Source: DASVDE01 sp035558955 (GTDB taxonomy: Bacteria > Actinomycetota > Thermoleophilia > Solirubrobacterales > 70-9). From it: a stretch of 10,436 bases of DNA. Each line of letters begins with the position of its first letter. The first letter of the stretch is position 1. The notes under the pieces were generated by a model, which saw nothing but the letters and a program-made list of their open reading frames with translations, searched no databases and was not told the origin of the DNA. Made by a program: the position numbers and the translations under genes. Of the stretch, positions 5,854 to 10,436 are shown one piece after another. The DNA lies in assembly GCA_035558955.1 (NCBI GenBank), contig DATMBX010000164.1, positions 1 through 10,436 of the forward strand, written 5' to 3'.

Positions 5854-7119
5854 ATGGACGCTGCAAAGAAGCAGCGCACGGCCGGCTACGAGGCCGATCC
5901 CAGCGAGGTTCGGCGCGTCCTCCTGCTCTACTCGGGCGGGCTGGACACCAGCGTGATGCTGAAGTGGATCCAGGACGAATACGGCGCCGAGGTCGTCTGC
6001 CTTACCGTCAACCTGGGACAGCCCGGCGAGGACTACGCCGTGATCGAGGACAAGGCGAAGCGGCTGGGCGCGCTCGAGTGTCTCGTCGTCGACGCTCGCG
6101 AGCAGTTCGCGGAAGGCTTCGTCGCACCGGCGATCAAGGCCAACGCCCTCTATGGCGGCGGCTACCCGCTCTTCACCGCGCTGGGACGGCCGCTGATCGC
6201 CCAGCTCGCGGTCGAGTACGCGCGCAGAGCCGGTTGCGACACGATCGCCCACGGCTGCACCGGCAAGGGCAACGACCAGGTGCGGATCGAGGCGACCGTC
6301 GCGACGCTCGCCCCCGAGCTGAAGGTGATCGCGCCGGTGCGGGACTGGCAGATGGGGCGCGAGGAGGAGATCGCCTACGCGCGTGAGCACGGCATTCCGG
6401 TCAAGGGAGGCACCGAGGTCGCCCCGTACTCGATCGACGACAACCTCTGGGGCCGTTCCTCGGAGGGCCGCTGGATCGAAGACCTCTCTCACGCGCCCGA
6501 GGACGACGTCTTTCAACTGGTGACGCGCCCCGAGGAGGCTCCCGACAAGGCCGAGGTCGTGACCGTCGGCTTCGAGGCTGGGGTTCCGGTGTCGCTGAAC
6601 GGCGAGCGCCTGGGTCTGGTCGAGCTGCTCGAGCGAACGGCTGAGGTCGGCTGCCGCCACGGCATCGGCATCGTCGACCACATCGAGGACCGCATCGTCG
6701 GCCTCAAGGTGCGCGACATCTACGAGGTGCCGGCGGCGGAGATCCTGCTCACCGCCCACCGGGAGCTGGAGAAGCTGGTCGGCACGATCCACCAAAACCA
6801 GTTCAAGCCGGGGTTGGACCAGAAGTGGGGCTATCTCGTCTACGCCGGCCTCTGGTGGGAGCCGCTGCGCTCCGACCTCGACGCCTACATGGACGCCGTC
6901 AACGCGCAGGTGACGGGGGAGATCGGGCTGAAGCTCTACAAGGGAAGCGCCCGCGTCGTCACCCGCTCATCGCCCAACGCCGTCTACGACGCCGACCTCG
7001 CCTCCTTCGCCGACTCCGGCGGCCTCTTCTCGCAAAGCGCATCGCCCGGCTTCATCGAGCTCTGGTCGCTGCAATCGCGGATGGCGCATAGGATCAGGCA
7101 GCGCGGGGAAGAGGAGTAG
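5854..7119 (+). CDS. argG: Argininosuccinate synthase
   Basis: This cytoplasmic enzyme joins citrulline and aspartate using ATP, with a citrullyl-AMP intermediate, to give argininosuccinate. The 421-residue product starts with a short polar extension, then the N-type ATP pyrophosphatase P-loop YSGGLDTSV at residues 27-35. Further family blocks are LTVNLGQPGEDY, YPLFTALGRPLIA, HGCTGKGNDQVR, APVRDW, YSIDDNLWGRSSEG, GIGIVDHIEDRIVGLKVRDIYE, and KLYKGSARV near the end. The ATG directly follows the TAG of the preceding membrane-protein gene with no spacer and no strong Shine-Dalgarno sequence (GAAG at 5842-5845 at best), so translation probably depends on coupling. No other start precedes the P-loop in frame. 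argH, which usually follows argG in actinobacteria, is absent from the window. Confidence 0.97.
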   Translation: MDAAKKQRTAGYEADPSEVRRVLLLYSGGLDTSVMLKWIQDEYGAEVVCLTVNLGQPGEDYAVIEDKAKRLGALECLVVDAREQFAEGFVAPAIKANALYGGGYPLFTALGRPLIAQLAVEYARRAGCDTIAHGCTGKGNDQVRIEATVATLAPELKVIAPVRDWQMGREEEIAYAREHGIPVKGGTEVAPYSIDDNLWGRSSEGRWIEDLSHAPEDDVFQLVTRPEEAPDKAEVVTVGFEAGVPVSLNGERLGLVELLERTAEVGCRHGIGIVDHIEDRIVGLKVRDIYEVPAAEILLTAHRELEKLVGTIHQNQFKPGLDQKWGYLVYAGLWWEPLRSDLDAYMDAVNAQVTGEIGLKLYKGSARVVTRSSPNAVYDADLASFADSGGLFSQSASPGFIELWSLQSRMAHRIRQRGEEE

Positions 7120-7121
7120 CC

Positions 7122-7274
7122 ATGTACAACAAGCTCGGCAAGACCGCGATCCGCTTCGCCATCGCCTACGTGCGTTACCGCTACCGCCGCCCGATACGCA
7201 TCGGCGCCGGAGTCGCCGCGGTGGCGATAGGCGTAGCCGCCTACTTCGCAAGCCGCAACGTCCCCGAGGGCTAA
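7122..7274 (+). CDS. 50-residue single-pass membrane protein, unknown
   Basis: ATG at 7122, 2 nt after the argG stop, with GAGGAG (7111-7116) 5 nt upstream, opens a 50-codon frame ending in TAA. The product has a polar start (MYNKLGKTAIRFAIAYV), a strongly basic and aromatic stretch (RYRYRRPIR, residues 18-26), then a hydrophobic segment of about residues 27-43 (IGAGVAAVAIGVAAYFA) and a short tail SRNVPEG. The basic patch before the hydrophobic part predicts the N-terminus inside. The good ribosome-binding site, tight spacing and sensible membrane topology support a real gene. No family can be named. It is the last gene of the arg unit, at the place where argH is often found. Confidence 0.65.
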   Translation: MYNKLGKTAIRFAIAYVRYRYRRPIRIGAGVAAVAIGVAAYFASRNVPEG

Positions 7275-7283
7275 GCCCGGTGG

Positions 7284-7299
7284 CGCAAGATTCCTTGCG
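7284..7299 (+). terminator. Possible weak terminator hairpin after the arg operon
   Basis: CGCAAG (7284-7289) pairs with CTTGCG (7294-7299) across a 4-nt loop, followed by GGGTTATT. The stem is short and there is no true U-run, so termination here is only plausible. It lies 9 nt after the last arg-unit gene and before the likely promoter of the next gene. Confidence 0.3.
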
Positions 7300-7312
7300 G
7301 GTTATTGGCGAC

Positions 7313-7332
7313 TTGTTAGGGATCGCTAACAA
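7313..7332 (+). promoter_or_regulatory. Perfect 7-bp inverted repeat, candidate operator
   Basis: TTGTTAG (7313-7319) and CTAACAA (7326-7332) are exact reverse complements with a 6-nt spacer. The dyad is AT-rich in GC-rich surroundings and lies just upstream of a likely -10 box, where a -35 region or operator would be. No T-run follows, so a terminator is unlikely. The binding protein is unknown. Confidence 0.45.
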
Positions 7333-7339
7333 AGTTCGC

Positions 7340-7345
7340 TAGTCT
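7340..7345 (+). promoter_or_regulatory. Likely -10 box for the cell-wall lytic protein gene
   Basis: TAGTCT fits the actinobacterial TANNNT pattern and ends 10 nt before the ATG at 7356. There is no Shine-Dalgarno sequence between it and the start, so transcription would begin at or very near the start codon and the mRNA would be nearly leaderless. No clear -35 hexamer at standard spacing is seen; the inverted repeat occupies that region. Confidence 0.4.
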
Positions 7346-7355
7346 CGCGCGCTTC

Positions 7356-8378
7356 ATGCCGCGGACCCCCGCGACAGAGGCAGGGCATCGTCGCCGGCTG
7401 GTCGCGCTCGCGTGTGCGGCGGTCTGCGCCTGCGCGCTCCTGCTCGCGTCTGGGGCGGGAGCAACCGATGTCGACGCGTTGCAGGGCAAGGTCGAAGAGG
7501 CTCGCGGCCAGGCGAGCGCGATCGCCGCCAAGCTGCGGGAGAAGCAGGGCGAGTTGGCGGTCGCCGAGCAGGAGGCCGCCGCCGCGGCGGCGCGCGAGCG
7601 AGAGCTTAGCGGGCTGTTGGCGACCGGCCAGGAGCGCGCCGCCGAGCTCGCCGGCGAGGTCGAGCGGACCGAGGACCGGCTCGCCGAGGAGAGGGACCGC
7701 CTCCGCCGGGCCCGCGCGGCGCTGGCCCAACGCCTCGTCGCGATCTACATGAGCGGCACTCCGGACACGACCGGCGTTGTGCTCGGCTCCGACGATTACG
7801 CAGGCCTTCTGACCAGCGCCGAGTACCTGCGCCAGATCGAGGAGTCCGACGCCGAGCTGGCCGCGCGGGTCGAAGAGGTGAGCGACGCCGTCCGCCATGA
7901 GCTGGAACTGGTCGCGGAATCGAAGGCTCGCGCCGACGCCTACAACGCGCGCCTCTCCGCGGCCCACTCCCAAATCTCAGTCGTCCACTCGAACGCCGAG
8001 GCGGCCGCCTCCCAGCTGCAGTCGATCGCCTCCGCCCGCGAGGCGTCCCTGGCGACCCTCAAGTCGAACATCGGCGGCTGGGTGGAGGACATCGAAGCCG
8101 CGCAGGCGGCAAGCCAGGCTGCGGCCGAGGCGACCGTCGAGCGCTGGCTGGGCGGCCCGTACTCGATCCCCACCTACATCGTGATGTGCGAGTCGGGCGG
8201 CAACTACAGCGCCCTCAACCCCTCCAGCGGCGCCGGCGGCGCCTACCAAATCCTCCCCTCCACCTGGGCCCTCTACGGAGGCAAGGGCGCACCTCATGAA
8301 GCTTCGAAGGCAGAGCAGGATGCGATAGCCGCCCAGATCTGGGCTGACTCCGGATCGAGCGCCTGGGTCTGCAGCTAA
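7356..8378 (+). CDS. Secreted coiled-coil protein with C-terminal Rpf-like transglycosylase domain
   Basis: The 340-residue product has a signal peptide: basic HRRR at 11-14, a hydrophobic core 15-32, and likely cleavage after Ala36 (AGA). Residues 38-125 are a coiled coil. Residues 126-161, beginning RLVAIYMSG and reaching SAEYLRQI, match the hinge of CwlO/PcsB-type N-terminal domains. A second coiled coil spans about 162-261. Residues 270-340 resemble the lysozyme-like fold of resuscitation-promoting factors: CESGGNY with probable catalytic Glu279, GGAYQILPSTWALYGG, and a closing WVCS. Cys278 and Cys339 sit where the Rpf fold has its disulfide. It is expected to cut peptidoglycan outside the membrane, perhaps controlled through the coiled coil as in FtsEX-linked hydrolases (inference). 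CwlO-like proteins usually end in NlpC/P60 instead. It appears to have its own promoter. Confidence 0.85.
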   Translation: MPRTPATEAGHRRRLVALACAAVCACALLLASGAGATDVDALQGKVEEARGQASAIAAKLREKQGELAVAEQEAAAAAARERELSGLLATGQERAAELAGEVERTEDRLAEERDRLRRARAALAQRLVAIYMSGTPDTTGVVLGSDDYAGLLTSAEYLRQIEESDAELAARVEEVSDAVRHELELVAESKARADAYNARLSAAHSQISVVHSNAEAAASQLQSIASAREASLATLKSNIGGWVEDIEAAQAASQAAAEATVERWLGGPYSIPTYIVMCESGGNYSALNPSSGAGGAYQILPSTWALYGGKGAPHEASKAEQDAIAAQIWADSGSSAWVCS

Positions 8379-8391
8379 ACGGGAATCCCGT
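8379..8391 (+). terminator. Short hairpin directly after the lytic-protein stop
   Basis: ACGGG-AAT-CCCGT forms a 5-bp GC-rich stem immediately after the TAA. No U-run follows, so it is at best a weak or factor-dependent terminator or a 3'-end stabiliser. Confidence 0.3.
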
Positions 8392-8404
8392 CCCGGAATA
8401 CCTA

Positions 8405-8437
8405 CGGAAGATGCGCGGAAGACGCGCAGAAGCGGGC
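8405..8437 (+). repeat. Tandem 11-bp repeats ahead of dnaE
   Basis: CGGAAGATGCG (8405-8415) and CGGAAGACGCG (8416-8426) differ at one base and are followed by a third, degenerate unit CAGAAGCGGGC (8427-8437). The 11-bp period places each copy on the same face of the helix. It could be a cluster of binding sites for a protein controlling dnaE, or a chance duplication. It lies in the 95-bp non-coding gap. Confidence 0.4.
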
Positions 8438-8458
8438 CGCTCCATCTGAGCCGGTTGG

Positions 8459-8464
8459 CATGAT
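8459..8464 (+). promoter_or_regulatory. Possible -10 box for dnaE
   Basis: CATGAT, one base from TATGAT, ends 9 nt before the GTG start of dnaE. No Shine-Dalgarno sequence lies in the few bases before the GTG, so this would give a leaderless or nearly leaderless message. No convincing -35 element is seen. Confidence 0.25.
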
Positions 8465-8473
8465 CGCTCACCC

Positions 8474-10436
8474 GTGAGCACTCCCGCAGCAGCGCACCTT
8501 CACGCCCACAGCGAGTACTCGCTCCTGGACGGGGCCTGCAAGATCGACGCGATGGCGGCGCGGGCTGCGGAGCTCGGGCAGCCGGCGTTGGGGCTGACCG
8601 ACCACGGCGTGATGAACGGCGCGGTCGACCTCTACAGAGCCTGCAAGAAGCACGGGATCAAGCCGATCGTCGGTCTCGAGGCCTATTTCGTCGAGGATCG
8701 CCACGCGGTCAAGGAGCAGGTCCGCTACGAGCGCAACCACCTCACCTTGCTGGCCGAAACCGACACCGGCTTCGCCAACCTGGTGAAGCTCACCTCCGCC
8801 GGCTTCCTCGAGGGCTTCTCCCGTGGCAAGGCCAACGTCGACATGGACCTGCTCTCTCGGCATGCCGAAGGTGTGATCGTCCTCACCGGCTGCCTGCAGT
8901 CGCGCTTCTGCCGTCGCCTGGTCGAGGAGCGCCACGACGACGCCCGCGCCCACCTCGACGACCTGATTCAGGCTTTCGGCCCCGAGCAGGTCTACTTCGA
9001 GGTGCAGAAGAACGGCATCGCGGAGCAGGACAAGGCAAACGAGGGGATCGTCCGCTTCGCTCGCGAGTTGGGCCGGCCGCTGGTCGGAACCGCCGATGTC
9101 CACTACCTGCGCCGAGAGGACTTCGACAACCACGCGGCCCTGCTCTGCGTGCAGACCAAGTCGACCCTGGAGGCGCCGAAGCTCAGCTTCGACACCAACG
9201 AGTTCTTCCTCAAGAGCAACGAGGAGATGGCGGAGTCCTTCGCCGAGTGGCCGGAAGCGGTGCCGAGCACCGTGGAGATCGCCGAGCGTTGCGAGGTCGA
9301 CATCGAGCTGGGCAAGCTGCTGCTGCCGCGATACCCGACCGCCGAAGGCGAGGAGCCGGAGGCGATGCTGCGGCGGATCGCCGGCGAGGGGTTGCGCGCC
9401 CGCTACGGCGACCCGCCGCCCGCCGAGGCCGTCGAGCGGCTCGAGTTCGAGCTGGGCGTGATCGAGGAGATGGGCTTCTCCTCCTACTTCCTGATCGTCT
9501 GGGACTTCGTCCGCTACGCCAAGCGCAACGGCGTCGCCGTCGGCCCCGGACGCGGCTCGGCCGCCGGCTCGATCGTCTCCTACAGCCTCGACATCACCGA
9601 CATCGACCCGCTCGCCAACGACCTGCTCTTCGAGCGCTTCCTAAACCCGGGCCGTAAGTCGATGCCGGACATCGACATCGACTTCTCGGTGCGGGGCCGC
9701 GAGCGCGTGATCCGCTACGTCGCCGAGAAGTACGGGCGCGAGTCGGTCGCGCAGATCATCACCTTCGGCAAGATGGCGCCGCGCGCCGCCACCCGCGACG
9801 CCGCGCGGGTGCTCGGCTACGACTACGGGACCGGCGACCGCCTCGCCAAGCAGATCCCTGAGCCGGTCCTCGGCCGCAACCCCTCCTTCGCCGAGTGCCT
9901 CAGACCGGGCCAGGAGCTGAAACGGACCTACGACGAGGAGCCCGACGCGAGAAAGATCCTCGACGTCGCCCAGGGCCTCGAGGGGATCATCCGCAACAAC
10001 TCGATCCACGCCGCGGCGGTGGTGATCGCCGACCGGCCGCTGCAGGAGATCGTCCCCCTCCAGCTTGCCGAGGACCGCAGCGCCCCCGCCGCGAACGGCA
10101 ACGGCTCCGGCAAGGCCGAGCGCCAGTACAAGATCGTCACCCAGTACTCGATGGGGCCGATCGAGGAGATCGGGCTGCTGAAGATGGACTTCCTCGGCCT
10201 GCGAAACCTCGACGTGATCGAGGACGCGATCGAGATCATCAAGCGCTCCCGCGGCATCGAGCTCGACGTCGCCACGATCCCGATGGACGACGCGGCGACC
10301 TTCGAGATGCTGGCGAAGGGCGACGGCACCGGCGTCTTCCAGCTCGAGTCCGAGGGCATGCGGGACGCGATGAAGAAGGTGCGGCCGACCGAGTTCGACG
10401 ACATCGTCGCCCTCGTCTCCCTCTATAGGCCCGGGG
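8474..10436 (+). CDS. dnaE: DNA polymerase III alpha subunit, N-terminal part (3' end outside window)
   Basis: This is the first 654 residues of the replicative polymerase. A PHP domain opens the protein, with HLHAHSEYSLLDG at 8-20 and TDHG at 42-45. All nine likely metal ligands are present: His10, His12, Asp19, His44, Glu69, His89, Cys140, Asp208 and His210, so the PHP exonuclease may be active. The polymerase core follows: GPGRGSAAGS, then the catalytic PDIDIDF with Asp399, Asp401 and Asp403, ITFGKMAPRAATRD, SIHAAAVVI, and KMDFLGLRNLD with the third catalytic Asp572. A Gly/Asn/Ala-rich insert lies at about 533-550. The GTG at 8474 is used because an in-frame TGA occurs at 8447-8449 and no other start lies between. 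The arrangement fits DnaE1 rather than PolC or the DnaE2 error-prone type, although the missing C-terminus prevents a firm subtype call. Confidence 0.96.
   Translation, partial: MSTPAAAHLHAHSEYSLLDGACKIDAMAARAAELGQPALGLTDHGVMNGAVDLYRACKKHGIKPIVGLEAYFVEDRHAVKEQVRYERNHLTLLAETDTGFANLVKLTSAGFLEGFSRGKANVDMDLLSRHAEGVIVLTGCLQSRFCRRLVEERHDDARAHLDDLIQAFGPEQVYFEVQKNGIAEQDKANEGIVRFARELGRPLVGTADVHYLRREDFDNHAALLCVQTKSTLEAPKLSFDTNEFFLKSNEEMAESFAEWPEAVPSTVEIAERCEVDIELGKLLLPRYPTAEGEEPEAMLRRIAGEGLRARYGDPPPAEAVERLEFELGVIEEMGFSSYFLIVWDFVRYAKRNGVAVGPGRGSAAGSIVSYSLDITDIDPLANDLLFERFLNPGRKSMPDIDIDFSVRGRERVIRYVAEKYGRESVAQIITFGKMAPRAATRDAARVLGYDYGTGDRLAKQIPEPVLGRNPSFAECLRPGQELKRTYDEEPDARKILDVAQGLEGIIRNNSIHAAAVVIADRPLQEIVPLQLAEDRSAPAANGNGSGKAERQYKIVTQYSMGPIEEIGLLKMDFLGLRNLDVIEDAIEIIKRSRGIELDVATIPMDDAATFEMLAKGDGTGVFQLESEGMRDAMKKVRPTEFDDIVALVSLYRPG

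Noticed and set aside
4990..6795. 601-codon minus-strand frame across the unknown genes and argG
   Set aside because: Low-complexity Arg/Gly/Val product antisense to argG and its neighbours; a GC-bias shadow.
8411..8449. 12-codon ORF upstream of dnaE (MRGRRAEAGRSI)
   Set aside because: Arginine-rich and short, but it has no ribosome-binding site at proper spacing and arises from the tandem repeats; a chance ORF is more likely.
1..10436. tRNA genes, CRISPR arrays, insertion sequences or phage genes
   Set aside because: No cloverleaf, spaced direct-repeat array, transposase or phage-type frame was seen; the window reads as core chromosome.

Overview
High-GC DNA with all genes on the + strand, packed end to end with ATGA-type overlaps. 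Gene order is pheT-argC-argJ-argB-argD-(two unknown genes)-argG-(50-residue membrane protein)-(cell-wall lytic protein)-dnaE. The pheT-argCJBD linkage is a known actinobacterial arrangement (as in mycobacteria). With the high GC content, the DnaE carrying a full PHP metal site and an Rpf-like lytic domain, it points to Actinomycetota, possibly a deep lineage such as Thermoleophilia. The phylum is fairly safe; the class is only an inference.

Layout. 1-756 is the C-terminal third of the phenylalanyl-tRNA synthetase beta chain. 749-5050 is argC, argJ, argB and argD, which convert N-acetylglutamate to N-acetylornithine and recycle the acetyl group to give ornithine. Where mycobacteria have argF and argR, this window has an unrecognised 153-residue coiled-coil protein (5047-5508) and a 113-residue one-pass membrane protein with a threonine-rich tail (5512-5853). 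argG (5854-7119) makes argininosuccinate. A 50-residue membrane protein (7122-7274) follows in place of argH. No argF, argR or argH lies in the window, so citrulline formation and the last step of the pathway must be encoded elsewhere, if the pathway is complete.

7275-7355 appears to end the arg unit. It holds a small hairpin, a perfect 7-bp inverted repeat and a likely -10 box just before the start of a secreted 340-residue protein with CwlO/PcsB-like coiled coils and a C-terminal Rpf-like lysozyme fold. After a 95-bp gap with a hairpin and tandem 11-bp repeats, dnaE starts at 8474 and runs off the window.

The most interesting structure is the 86-bp gap between argJ and argB, the only real gap in the argCJBD run. 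It holds a 19-codon ORF that overlaps the argJ stop, has its own Shine-Dalgarno sequence, and carries two AGA arginine codons inside the loop of a perfect 11-bp hairpin just ahead of argB. This could be an arginine-responsive leader controlling argB, the usual feedback-regulated step. That role is inferred, not shown. The other points of interest are the two unknown genes at the argF-argR position and the conserved-looking small membrane protein after argG.
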